In this document: piece after piece, positions 27,933-42,050 of the stretch | Position numbering within the stretch: position 1 is the stretch's first letter | Layout of the letters: every line of letters begins with the position of its first letter | Source of the DNA: Rhizobacter terrae | GTDB lineage: Bacteria > Pseudomonadota > Gammaproteobacteria > Burkholderiales > Burkholderiaceae_C | Length of the DNA stretch: 64,000 bases | Direction: 5' to 3' | Assembly: GCF_003852895.1 (NCBI RefSeq) | Contig: NZ_QUSW01000001.1 | Location: forward strand, 1,054,001-1,118,000 | Position numbers and translations under genes: made by a program | Notes under the pieces: model-generated | What the model was told of the DNA's origin: nothing | Database searches by the model: none | The model's input: the letters and a program-made list of their open reading frames with translations, nothing else

Positions 27933-28550
27933 TTACTTGGCCGACGAGGCGCTCTTGTTGCGCTCGGCCAGCTTGTTGATCAGGCCGTCGATGCCGTTGG
28001 CGCCGATCTCCTGCGCAAAGCTGTTGCGGTAGTTCTCGACCAGCCACACACCCAGCACGTTCACGTCATAGATCTTCCAGTCGCCGCTGGCCTTCTCCAG
28101 GCGGTAGTCGAGCTGGATGGGCTCGCCCTGGCCGCGGATCTCGGTCTTCACGACGACCTCGTTGGGGTCGGCGCCGGGACGGGTGGGCTTGAGCTGCACG
28201 GTCTGGTCCTTCACCTGGGCCAGCGCGCCGGAGTAGGTGCGCACGAGCAGGACCTTGAATTCGTCCTCGAGGCGCTTTTGCTGCTCGGGCGTGGCCTGTC
28301 GCCAGTAGCGACCGACCGCGGAGGAAGTCATGCGCTGGAAGTTCACGTGCGGCATCACCTTGGCGTCGACCAGGGCGATGATCTTCTGCACGTCGCCGGA
28401 CTTGATGGACTTGTCGGCCTTCACGGAGTCCAGCACCTCGGTGGACACCTGCTTGATGAGTGCATCCGGTGCGGTTTCCGCACGGATGGCGACGCTGCCG
28501 AACGCCAGGGAGGCGCTGAACAGGAAGAGAGCAATTCGACGAGAAATCAT
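27933..28550 (-). CDS. mlaC: MlaC, periplasmic phospholipid carrier
   Basis: Soluble periplasmic protein that shuttles phospholipid between the outer-membrane MlaA and the inner-membrane MlaFEDB complex. The 205 residues begin with a signal peptide (MISRRIALFLFSASLAFGSVAIRA). Tol-Ttg2 family marks follow: IIALVDAKVMPHVNFQRMTSSAVGRYWR, VLLVRTYSGAL and the C-terminal segment DWKIYDVNVLGVWLVENYRNSFAQEI. A 123-base gap separates it from mlaA; I see no gene in the gap. Confidence 0.93.
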   Translation of the reverse strand: MISRRIALFLFSASLAFGSVAIRAETAPDALIKQVSTEVLDSVKADKSIKSGDVQKIIALVDAKVMPHVNFQRMTSSAVGRYWRQATPEQQKRLEDEFKVLLVRTYSGALAQVKDQTVQLKPTRPGADPNEVVVKTEIRGQGEPIQLDYRLEKASGDWKIYDVNVLGVWLVENYRNSFAQEIGANGIDGLINKLAERNKSASSAK

Positions 28551-28673
28551 TCGTTACCTTTCTGAGCGATGTCCTTGTCGGACACCGGCATTTCGAGTGC
28601 CTGGGCGCCTCGGAGTTCGGCGCCAGCGCCGGCCTCGGAGTGACAACGTGTCAGAGGCGGCTGCGGTTGGCGG

Positions 28674-29531
28674 CTATTTGGTTGCGGGTGGTGACGGTGC
28701 CTTGTCGCCAGGTTTGCCGTCCTTGCCATCGGCAGGCTTCGCATCATCGGCCTTGGCCGGCGCCGTCTTGCCGTCGTCGAGCGGCTTGCTGCCATCGTCC
28801 TTGGGTGGCGGCTCTTCGCCGTCGTAGACCAGGCTTCGGCGCCGCTGCAGGTAGGCATCGCGGATGAAGGTGTACTTGTCCAGCGCGATGTCATCGAGCA
28901 CCTTGCTCGCTCCCAGCAGGCCCGCACGCGTGTTGACGATCTGCAGGCCGGTCACCTCCCACTTCACCGCACCGTCGTGGATGACCAGCGCCGGCGACAC
29001 CGCCCTGTCGAATGGCAAGGCGATGGACTCGCGCACGCTGGACGGCCCCAGCAGCGGCCACACGATGTATGCGCCCGGGCCGAAGCCCCAGGTGCCCAGT
29101 GTCTGGCCGAAGTCTTCGTACTGGTGGTCCAGCCCGAACTCGGTGGCCACGTCCAGCGTGCCGCCAAGACCGAACACCGTGTTCGTGCCGAAGCGGATGA
29201 CGTCATGGAAGCCGTTGCCGACCTTGCCTTGCAGGAAGTTGTTCACCGCGGACCAGGCATCGCCGAAGTTGCCGAAGAAGTTGTCCACGCTGTTGCGCAC
29301 GGGGCGCGGCACGACGTTGCTGTAGCCCACGGCCACGGGCTTGAGCACCTTCTCGTCGAGCTTCTCGTTGAAGGTGAAGACCTTGCGGTTCCAGTTCTCC
29401 CACGGGTCCACCTTGTCGCCCGCCGTGCGCGCACCCAGCGTGGAGCAGCCTTGCAGCAGCACCAGCCCGAGCGCCAACGCGGCCCAGGCAGCCAGGCGCC
29501 GGCTCCGGCCGAAGAAGGCGAGCAGGTTCAT
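28674..29531 (-). CDS. mlaA: MlaA (VacJ) lipoprotein
   Basis: Outer-membrane lipoprotein that removes mislocalised phospholipid from the outer leaflet, 285 residues. The lipobox is LLQGC (Cys29). Family signatures are DPWENWNRKVFTFNEKLDEKVLKPVA, VRNSVDNFFGNFGDAWSAVNNFLQGK and EDFGQTLGTWGFGPGAYIVWPLLGPSSVRES. The C-terminus carries a long Lys/Asp/Pro/Ala-rich disordered tail from about residue 240. Its ATG overlaps the mlaD stop (ATGA). In E. coli mlaA is unlinked; here it lies inside the operon. Confidence 0.95.
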   Translation of the reverse strand: MNLLAFFGRSRRLAAWAALALGLVLLQGCSTLGARTAGDKVDPWENWNRKVFTFNEKLDEKVLKPVAVGYSNVVPRPVRNSVDNFFGNFGDAWSAVNNFLQGKVGNGFHDVIRFGTNTVFGLGGTLDVATEFGLDHQYEDFGQTLGTWGFGPGAYIVWPLLGPSSVRESIALPFDRAVSPALVIHDGAVKWEVTGLQIVNTRAGLLGASKVLDDIALDKYTFIRDAYLQRRRSLVYDGEEPPPKDDGSKPLDDGKTAPAKADDAKPADGKDGKPGDKAPSPPATK

Positions 29532-30043
29532 TTCTTGGCCCCAGGCGCGGAAGCAGCCTGTGCGGCGGCGCCGGCACTGTTGCTGCTGCCTTCAGCTGCC
29601 TTGTTGAACAGGAACTGGCCAATCAGGTTTTCCAGCACCACCGCCGACTGCGTCTGCTTGATGGTGTCGCCCGCGGCCAGGTTCTTCTCGTCGGCGCCGG
29701 GCTCGATGCCGATGTACTGATCGCCCAGCAGGCCGCTGGTGAGGATCTTGGCCGACGAGTCCTTGGGGAACAGCACGCCCTTGTCCAGTTCCATCACCAC
29801 CAGACCCTGGAAGGTCTTGGGGTCCAGCGAGATGGACGTGACCCGGCCCACGTTCACCCCGGCGCTGCGCACGGGCGAGCGTGCCTTCAGGCCGCCGATG
29901 TTGTCGAAGCGGGCGGTGACCACATAGCTTTCGCGCGCGCCGAAGCTGGCGAGATTGGCCGCCTTGAGCGACAGGAACACGAAGCCTGCCAAGCCCAGCA
30001 GCACGAACAACCCGACCAGCGTTTCAATTCCCTTTTTGGACAT
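29528..30043 (-). CDS. mlaD: MlaD, MCE-domain subunit
   Basis: Inner-membrane-anchored periplasmic subunit that forms the hexameric lipid pore of the Mla complex, 171 residues. One N-terminal membrane helix (GIETLVGLFVLLGLAGFVFLSL) precedes an MCE domain (VVTARFDNIGGLKARSPVRSAGVNVGRVTSISLD, DSSAKILTSGLLGDQYIGIEPG). The C-terminal tail is Ala/Ser-rich. Start at the ATG at 30043, 23 bases after mlaE; upstream frame sequence is antisense-like. Confidence 0.93.
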   Translation of the reverse strand: MSKKGIETLVGLFVLLGLAGFVFLSLKAANLASFGARESYVVTARFDNIGGLKARSPVRSAGVNVGRVTSISLDPKTFQGLVVMELDKGVLFPKDSSAKILTSGLLGDQYIGIEPGADEKNLAAGDTIKQTQSAVVLENLIGQFLFNKAAEGSSNSAGAAAQAASAPGAKK

Positions 30044-30066
30044 GATTCTTCCTTGGCGACGGTGTC

Positions 30067-30849
30067 TCAGCCCGTCGAAAACATCAGCGCGGTGAGCACG
30101 AAGTCCATGGCCAGCACGGACAGCGAGGAGATCACCACGGTGCGCGTCGTGGCGTAGGCCACTCCCTCGGGCGTGGCCTCGGTCTCGTACCCCTGGTACA
30201 GCGCCACGGCCGTGCAGATCACGCCGAACACGAAGCTCTTGACGATGCCGTTGCCCACGTCGCGCCACACATCGACGCGCGACTGCATGATCGACCAGAA
30301 GTTGCCCGAGTCCACACCCAGCAGCAGCACCGCCACGACATAGGCGCCGAGTATGCCGACGGCAGAAAACAGGCCGGCGAGCAAGGGCATGGAGACCATG
30401 CCGCCGATGAAGCGCGGCGCGAGCACGCGGCTCTTGGTGTCCACGGCCATCATTTCCATCGCGGCGATCTGTTCGCCTGCTTTCATGAGGCCGATCTCGG
30501 CAGTGAGCGAGGTGCCTGCGCGACCGGCAAACAGCAAGGCCGTGACCACGGGTCCGAGTTCGCGCACCAGCGACAGGTTGACGATGAGCCCGAGCGACTC
30601 GGTCGCGCCGTAGGTGACCAGTGCGTAGTACATCTGCAGCGCCAGCACGAAGCCCACCGCCATGCCGGAGGCGAGGATGATGAGCAGCGAGAGGTTGCCG
30701 ATGGCGTGGATCTGCGTGATCACGAGGCCGAAGCGTCGCAGCGAAGCCGGGATGGCCTTGATCAGATCCCCGAAGAAATAGGCGGCGTGGCCGAAGGAAC
30801 GCAGCACATCCAGCGTGCGCGCACCGACTTGGGTGACGGGATTGGTCAT
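30067..30849 (-). CDS. mlaE: MlaE, permease subunit
   Basis: Integral inner-membrane permease of the Mla ABC transporter, 260 residues with five to six hydrophobic segments. Family signatures are ALVTYGATESLGLIVNLSLVRELGPVVTALLFAGRAGTSLTAEIG and MKAGEQIAAMEMMAVD, which contain the conserved Glu residues of the MlaE/PqiA-type fold. The ATG at 30849 overlaps the mlaF stop as ATGA. Confidence 0.94.
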   Translation of the reverse strand: MTNPVTQVGARTLDVLRSFGHAAYFFGDLIKAIPASLRRFGLVITQIHAIGNLSLLIILASGMAVGFVLALQMYYALVTYGATESLGLIVNLSLVRELGPVVTALLFAGRAGTSLTAEIGLMKAGEQIAAMEMMAVDTKSRVLAPRFIGGMVSMPLLAGLFSAVGILGAYVVAVLLLGVDSGNFWSIMQSRVDVWRDVGNGIVKSFVFGVICTAVALYQGYETEATPEGVAYATTRTVVISSLSVLAMDFVLTALMFSTG

Positions 30850-31664
30850 GGCGCCACGCCCTTCAGGTCGAAGTCCTCGGCCAGCGTGGGCGCGGGGTAG
30901 TGGAACTTGACAGGACCGTCCGGCTCGCCCTTGACGAACTGGCGCACCTCGGCGTCCGACGAGTTCATCAGGTCTGCCGGCACACCCTGCGCCACGATGC
31001 GTCCACCCGGCGCCAGCAGCACCACGTAGTCGCTGATGGCCATGCACTCGGGCACGTCGTGCGAGATGACCAGCGAGGTCGCGCCGGTCACGTCGTTGAG
31101 CGTGCGGATGAGGTTGGCGGCCACGCCCATGGAGATGAGGTCCAGGCCCGCGAAGGGCTCGTCGTACATGATGAGTTCGGGGTCCAGCGCGATGGCGCGT
31201 GCCAGCGCGATGCGGCGCGCCATGCCGCCCGAGACTTCGGAGATTCGCAGCTTGGCCGCGCCGCGCAGGCCCACGGCATTGAGCTTCATCAGCACGATGT
31301 CGCGGATCATCGCTTCGGGCAGGTCGGTGTGCTCGCGCAGCGGGAAGGCCACGTTGTCGAACACCGTCAGGTCGGTGAACAGCGCGCCGAACTGGAACAG
31401 CATGCCCATGCGCCGGCGCATGCGGAACATCTTCTCGCGGTCGCGGCCATCGACCTTCTCGCCGTCGAAGCGCACTTCGCCGGAGTCGGGAGTGTTGCTG
31501 CCGCCGATCAGCCGCAGCAGCGTCGTCTTGCCGCAGCCCGAGCCGCCCAGGATGGACGTGACCTTGCCGCGTCCGAAACGCAGGCTCAGGTCGCTGAGGA
31601 TCTTGCGGCGGGCGTCATAGCCAAACGTGACGCGGTCGATCTCGATCAGGCTGTCGGATTTCAA
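30846..31664 (-). CDS. mlaF: MlaF, ATP-binding subunit
   Basis: ATPase that powers phospholipid transport by the MlaFEDB complex. Walker A is GGSGCGKT (residues 40-47), the signature VSGGMARRIALARAI and Walker B LIMYDEPFAGLD. The start is uncertain: no ATG lies near the expected N-terminus. I chose TTG at 31664 (272 residues, beginning MKSDSLIEIDRV) because homologues start just before that segment. A GTG at 31751, with a weak AGG five bases upstream, would add 29 residues of unfamiliar sequence. First gene of the mla operon. Confidence 0.9.
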   Translation of the reverse strand: MKSDSLIEIDRVTFGYDARRKILSDLSLRFGRGKVTSILGGSGCGKTTLLRLIGGSNTPDSGEVRFDGEKVDGRDREKMFRMRRRMGMLFQFGALFTDLTVFDNVAFPLREHTDLPEAMIRDIVLMKLNAVGLRGAAKLRISEVSGGMARRIALARAIALDPELIMYDEPFAGLDLISMGVAANLIRTLNDVTGATSLVISHDVPECMAISDYVVLLAPGGRIVAQGVPADLMNSSDAEVRQFVKGEPDGPVKFHYPAPTLAEDFDLKGVAP

Positions 31665-31875
31665 TCGGGGATGGCGGCCGCCACGGACGGCCCGGCGCTG
31701 TGGGTTTGGTGCGAAATGCGCCCCTCGGACAACGACTGAGGCATGGCGCACGAAAACCTGGGCATTCTCGCACGGTCGCGCCGGGCATGCGGGCCAACCC
31801 TCAGGGGATTGACCGGCATGGTGTTGTAGGCCACCAACCTGCGGCGTTCAGGACAAGGACTTGGCCTGAAACGAC

Positions 31876-31899
31876 AAGGCCAGCCTAGCGGCTGGCCTT
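31876..31899 (-). terminator. Hairpin after gltD
   Basis: AAGGCCAGCC, loop TAGC, and GGCTGGCCTT form a perfect ten-base stem 22 bases beyond the gltD stop. On the minus strand it is followed by only a weak T-rich stretch (TGTCGTTT), so termination strength is uncertain. Confidence 0.6.
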
Positions 31900-31921
31900 G
31901 GTCGATGCCTAGCAGGCAGAC

Positions 31922-33400
<1,479 letters not shown>

Positions 33401-33427
33401 GGTGTGTTCTCTCTGGTCTTTCTCGAA

Positions 33428-38191
<4,764 letters not shown>

Positions 38192-38265
38192 GGCGGGTTT
38201 TCCTGGGGATTCCCGCGAGAGTAATGCAGCGCAGCAAGGGTCACAAGGGGAAATCTTGTTTATAT

Positions 38266-38313
38266 GTCCCCAATTAAATGCAACGCCCCACGCTTGTGAA
38301 TTTAATTGGGGAC
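38266..38313. repeat. Inverted repeat abutting the RAYT-like gene
   Basis: GTCCCCAATTAAAT at 38266-38279 and its exact reverse complement at 38300-38313 flank a 20-base centre. The right arm ends one base before the stop codon of the RAYT-like gene. The gltB ATG lies about 75 bases to the left, so the repeat is within the likely gltB leader or promoter region. Its form resembles the REP/REPIN repeats that accompany RAYT transposases. Confidence 0.7.
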
Positions 38314-38314
38314 A

Positions 38315-39004
38315 CTATGCAGATTGCACACTTTTGGGGCGCCCTCGCTGCAGTGGCGTCGTGCGCCGGCCACGCTCGGCCCACTCGGCCAAGGTCTGCG
38401 CCGACGCCCAACCCCAACCTTTGAGCAGCTGGCTTTCGATCGCATGACTGACGGCGCCGGACAAGCCCCGCTCCAACACCTGCCGATGGGCAGCTTCTCG
38501 TTCGAAAGGCGTATTGCCGAGTGCCCACAACGCCTGATGCCCGGCCAGCAGCGGGTCACGCCCCCCCAGGACGTGGTGCCCGGCACTCGACCACGGATGT
38601 TCCGCCGGCAAGTAGGCCAGGCCTCGCCGCACCGCAGCGAGTTCGACATAGACGACGGCATCCAGCACATGCTCGGCCGCCAGCGGGCCCGCCGTGAAGC
38701 GCCCGTTCCACAACGAGCCTGTTCGCGCATGGCGGCGGTTGAAATCGGTCACGAACCAGCGCGACATCGCCTGCATCAGCTTGCCCAGCGCGTCGGCCGT
38801 TGAAGGCACGCACACCATCAGCCAGGAATCGGGCAGCAAGACATAGCCGTGGACCGCCACACCCTTCTCGGTCGCAGCCCGGCGCAGGCTTTCCAGGAAC
38901 GCGCGGCAATCGACATCCTGCGCGAACGGCTGTGCGCCCTCCACGACCGCCTGTCGCACCAGATGCGCCTCGCCGGGCACGACCAACCGGCTCAGGCGCG
39001 CCAT
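38315..39004 (-). CDS. RAYT-type (REP-associated tyrosine transposase) homologue lacking catalytic residues
   Basis: Protein of 229 residues from the ATG at 39004 (MARLSRLVVPGEAHLV, the usual family start). It aligns with RAYT/Y1 transposases: VHGYVLLPDSWLMV at the position of the HUH motif, FVTDFNRRHARTGSLWNGRF at the tyrosine helix, and YVELAAVRRGL. In active relatives the first segment reads like LMPNHVHLL, with two His, and the second has a Tyr just before FNRR. Here the His positions are Ser and Leu and the Tyr position is Asp. The frame is intact, so it may be a domesticated DNA-binding protein rather than a decaying one. It lies upstream of gltB on the same strand. Confidence 0.75.
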   Translation of the reverse strand: MARLSRLVVPGEAHLVRQAVVEGAQPFAQDVDCRAFLESLRRAATEKGVAVHGYVLLPDSWLMVCVPSTADALGKLMQAMSRWFVTDFNRRHARTGSLWNGRFTAGPLAAEHVLDAVVYVELAAVRRGLAYLPAEHPWSSAGHHVLGGRDPLLAGHQALWALGNTPFEREAAHRQVLERGLSGAVSHAIESQLLKGWGWASAQTLAEWAERGRRTTPLQRGRPKSVQSA

Positions 39005-39186
39005 GGACGCCAGGGATGCAACAAGCGGTTCGAGACTTTGTTCACGAAGGCTTTCGGGAAGATTCCGCAAGTCACGCAGGAACGACCGTTCGTCTGAGGG
39101 CGCTGGGTTGCGGCAAGGGACGCGGTTAATTTACACGAGCGGACTACCGCGAAACCCTTTCCCAGCCGTCAACCTCCACTGCCGAC

Positions 39187-39768
39187 ATGCCTTCACGTCA
39201 ACGTGCCCCACACCGCACCGAGCGAGGCTTCACGCTCATCGAGTTGCTGGTCACGATCTCCATCCTGGCCGTGATCGGTGCACTGGCTGCGCCCAACCTT
39301 CGGACTTTCGTGGTCCGCAACAAGGTGGCCAGCATGAGCAATGAACTCGTGGCCGCCTTGTCGCAGGGCCGCTCGCTGGCCATCGCCAAGAATAGCTGCG
39401 TGTCCGTGTGCGTGGCCAGCGCGAGCAACAGCTCCAGCTGCGCAGGCACCGCGGCGGTCAGTGACTACCAGGCCAACGGCTGGATCGTGTTCCGCAATCC
39501 GCAGTGCAACGCGGCCTCCACTACCGCTGGCACCTCGCCGAACGTGATCCTCCAACAACGCACCGGTGAATCCAACAACTACACGATGAAGCCCACCAAT
39601 GCGAGCTGGAACATCGTGATGTTCGACCCGCGTGGATATGCCAATCTCACCGCGTCAGGCAAGTTCGAAATCGTCCCACCCGGCACCCTGGACGCCAGCT
39701 ACAAGCGAATCGTGTGCCTTGACGCCGCCGGCCGTCCGACGGTGCGTTCGTTCTCCTCAAGCTGCTGA
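39187..39768 (+). CDS. fimT: FimT/GspH family minor pseudopilin
   Basis: Type IV pilus minor pilin of 193 residues. The class III leader ends TERG, followed by FTLIELLVTISILAVIGALAAPNL, with Glu at position 5 of the mature helix. The rest is a short globular GspH/FimT domain with a Cys near the end (VCLDAAGRPTV). It is the first gene of the minor pilin series fimT-pilV-pilW-pilX-pilY1-pilE. In some species FimT-type pilins bind DNA for uptake; that role is not deducible here. Confidence 0.88.
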   Translation: MPSRQRAPHRTERGFTLIELLVTISILAVIGALAAPNLRTFVVRNKVASMSNELVAALSQGRSLAIAKNSCVSVCVASASNSSSCAGTAAVSDYQANGWIVFRNPQCNAASTTAGTSPNVILQQRTGESNNYTMKPTNASWNIVMFDPRGYANLTASGKFEIVPPGTLDASYKRIVCLDAAGRPTVRSFSSSC

Positions 39769-39778
39769 GTTGCAAGTC

Positions 39779-40396
39779 ATGAAGACCTACTTGAACAAGA
39801 CCCGCAGCGCGCGCCGGCAGCACGGCGCCACGCTGATCGAAGTGATGGTTGCCGTGCTGGTGCTCTCCATCGGCATGCTTGGAATCGCAGGGCTGACCTC
39901 AGCGTCCATGCGTTATTCGCAAGGCTCGTGGGCTCGCGCGACCGTCTCCGCCGCCCTCACCGATTTCGCCGACCGCGTGCGCAGCAATCCCGCGGCTTCG
40001 GCGACGGCCTACCTGCAAAGCTCTGACAACTACAGCACCCAGCAGGGCGGCAGCTACGCCTTGAGCTACAGCACCGATTGCTCCTCCGCCTCGGCAAACT
40101 GCTCTGGAAGTGACCTCGCCGCCTACCAGCTGGAGCAATGGCGGCTTTCGGTGAAGCGCAGCCTGCCTTCGTCAGCCATCTGGGTGTCTGGTTCGCGCAG
40201 CACGGGTTATGAAGCCACGGTCCTGTGGTTCGACAAGGGCTTCGTGCAAAGCGATGGCGTCACGCTGGACACGGCGACCACCTGCGCCACCACGATCACC
40301 AATGCCATCGCCCAGCGCTCCTGCTGTCCGTCAGGAGCCGTCGGCGGGACCGGCGTGCCCGGTGTTCGCTGCACAAACATGACGGTGGTGCCATGA
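39779..40396 (+). CDS. pilV: PilV, type IV pilus minor pilin
   Basis: Minor pilin of 205 residues. The prepilin site is QHG followed by ATLIEVMVAVLVLSIGMLGIAGL, a typical PilV N-terminus with Glu5. The ATG at 39779 lies eleven bases after the fimT stop. The C-terminal region is Cys-rich (SCCPSGAVGGTGVPGVRC). The stop overlaps the pilW ATG (ATGA), so the two are translationally coupled. Confidence 0.9.
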   Translation: MKTYLNKTRSARRQHGATLIEVMVAVLVLSIGMLGIAGLTSASMRYSQGSWARATVSAALTDFADRVRSNPAASATAYLQSSDNYSTQQGGSYALSYSTDCSSASANCSGSDLAAYQLEQWRLSVKRSLPSSAIWVSGSRSTGYEATVLWFDKGFVQSDGVTLDTATTCATTITNAIAQRSCCPSGAVGGTGVPGVRCTNMTVVP

Positions 40397-41388
40397 GAAT
40401 GAATTCGAACAACATGAGCTTGGTACGCCCGATCTCGAGGCAGCGCGGCTTGACGCTCGTCGAGCTGATGGTTGGCCTTGTCATCGGCATCGTGATTTCG
40501 CTGGCAGCCTCCGCGCTGTACCTGGCGACGAGGGAGTCATCACGCGCCGCCCAGGGACACACGGACATCAACGAAACCGGCAAGATTGCCCTGGACATGA
40601 TCGGCCGCGAGTTGCAGAAGGCCGGCTTCTACCCGGCGCAATTCACGACGCCGTCAGACGTGGCGCATTCGGGTCGCTACTACAACCCGACGACCTATGC
40701 CGCGTTCACCTACGGACTTTCCGGCTGCGATGACAAGGCGTACGACCCGGCCACCCATGCGTGCAGCAGCACCACGACGACTGGCGACACGGTCATCATC
40801 AGTTATTTCTCTTCGCCTGAGTTCGGGACGTCCTCCCTGCTGGGCAACACCAATGATTGCAACCGGCAAGCCGTCTCCGGCGACAGCGTCAACACGCCGC
40901 TGGCCGCCGCCAGCATGCCGCTATTTGTCTCCAACCGCTTCGGCCTGTCGGGATTGGTGACCTACACGGCACCCGATGGCTCGACCGTCTCGACACGCAA
41001 CCTGACCTGCCAGGGCAACGGCGCCGACTCCACTGCACCGCAGTCGATGATCCAAGGCGTTGACGACCTGGTCATCCGGTACGGCGTGAGCGCCGGCAAC
41101 GGCGTGCAGTCACCGACGGCCTTTCGACCGGCCACCGGTGCAAGCGGTGTGACATCCCTGAGCACGACATCGGATGGATTGAATCCGTGGCAGCGCGTCA
41201 CCGCGGTGAGTGTGTGCATCGAGGTGCGCTCGATGGACAACAACCGCCTCGAAGACAAGTCCGGCTCGGAGCGAACCTATGTCAATTGCCGGGGGTCGAC
41301 GATCACGCCCACCGACAAGTACCTCCACAAGGTTTTCACACGGGTGTTCGCCGTTCGCAACAACCTCAACGCCGTGGGCACCTTCTGA
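40393..41388 (+). CDS. pilW: PilW, type IV pilus assembly minor pilin
   Basis: Minor pilin of 331 residues with the prepilin motif RQRG followed by LTLVELMVGLVIGIVISLAASALYL; the mature protein starts with Leu rather than Phe, which PilW proteins tolerate. The long C-terminal domain matches the PilW region seen in Burkholderiales, ending in VFTRVFAVRNN. It is coupled to pilV by ATGA and followed closely by pilX. Confidence 0.9.
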   Translation: MRMNSNNMSLVRPISRQRGLTLVELMVGLVIGIVISLAASALYLATRESSRAAQGHTDINETGKIALDMIGRELQKAGFYPAQFTTPSDVAHSGRYYNPTTYAAFTYGLSGCDDKAYDPATHACSSTTTTGDTVIISYFSSPEFGTSSLLGNTNDCNRQAVSGDSVNTPLAAASMPLFVSNRFGLSGLVTYTAPDGSTVSTRNLTCQGNGADSTAPQSMIQGVDDLVIRYGVSAGNGVQSPTAFRPATGASGVTSLSTTSDGLNPWQRVTAVSVCIEVRSMDNNRLEDKSGSERTYVNCRGSTITPTDKYLHKVFTRVFAVRNNLNAVGTF

Positions 41389-41400
41389 CCGGTGACCGAG

Positions 41401-42036
41401 ATGAAATCCCAACTCCGCTCCTACCGTCGTCGCGCTGCCGGCATTGCCTTGCCGATCGTGCTGATGTTCATGCTGGTCATCACCGTGGCGGCCGGCTTCG
41501 GCATCCGTCGCGCCATCCTCGGCGAAGGCGTCACCCGCAACCAGCTCGACTATGAGGTTGCCCGCAACGCCGCGGAAGCCGCCTTGCGCGACGGCGAGCG
41601 TGACTTGTTCATGCTGTCCAAGGCCGCCACAGCGAAATGCGATCGCATGGAAAACCGCCCGCTGGGCGACGCCATCAAGCCCCCGTACTGGGGCTCCACC
41701 TGCCCCAACGGACAGTGCTACGTGACCGCCGAGTACCTGGCCACCAGCGTCTTCAGCTCTGGCACGAACCCAATGCCTTGGTGGCCTGACGCCAACAACG
41801 GCAAGTGGGGCGACAACGCCACGTCCGCGGCAACCTGCAGCTTCACCGGCGGCGTGCCCATCGGCACGTACACCGGCTCGCCGCAGATCTCCGGCGTGGC
41901 CCGCCAGCCTGAATACATCATTGAATACATCGCCCGCATTGACGACCCCGTCATTCGCGTGACTGCACGCGGCTTCGGAGCCGACGTCAACACCGAAGTC
42001 GTCCTGCAAACCTACATCCGCGCTGCGCTGGATTGA
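41401..42036 (+). CDS. pilX: PilX, type IV pilus assembly minor pilin
   Basis: Minor pilin of 211 residues. The N-terminus is YRRRAAG followed by the hydrophobic IALPIVLMFMLVITVAAGFGIRRAILGE; it lacks the canonical Glu5, as is normal for PilX. Two Cys-bearing segments (STCPNGQC) lie in the globular part. I prefer the ATG at 41401; a GTG nine bases earlier is also possible and neither has a strong ribosome site. pilY1 follows after 14 bases. Confidence 0.85.
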   Translation: MKSQLRSYRRRAAGIALPIVLMFMLVITVAAGFGIRRAILGEGVTRNQLDYEVARNAAEAALRDGERDLFMLSKAATAKCDRMENRPLGDAIKPPYWGSTCPNGQCYVTAEYLATSVFSSGTNPMPWWPDANNGKWGDNATSAATCSFTGGVPIGTYTGSPQISGVARQPEYIIEYIARIDDPVIRVTARGFGADVNTEVVLQTYIRAALD

Positions 42037-42050
42037 CAGAGAGGCCCCTC

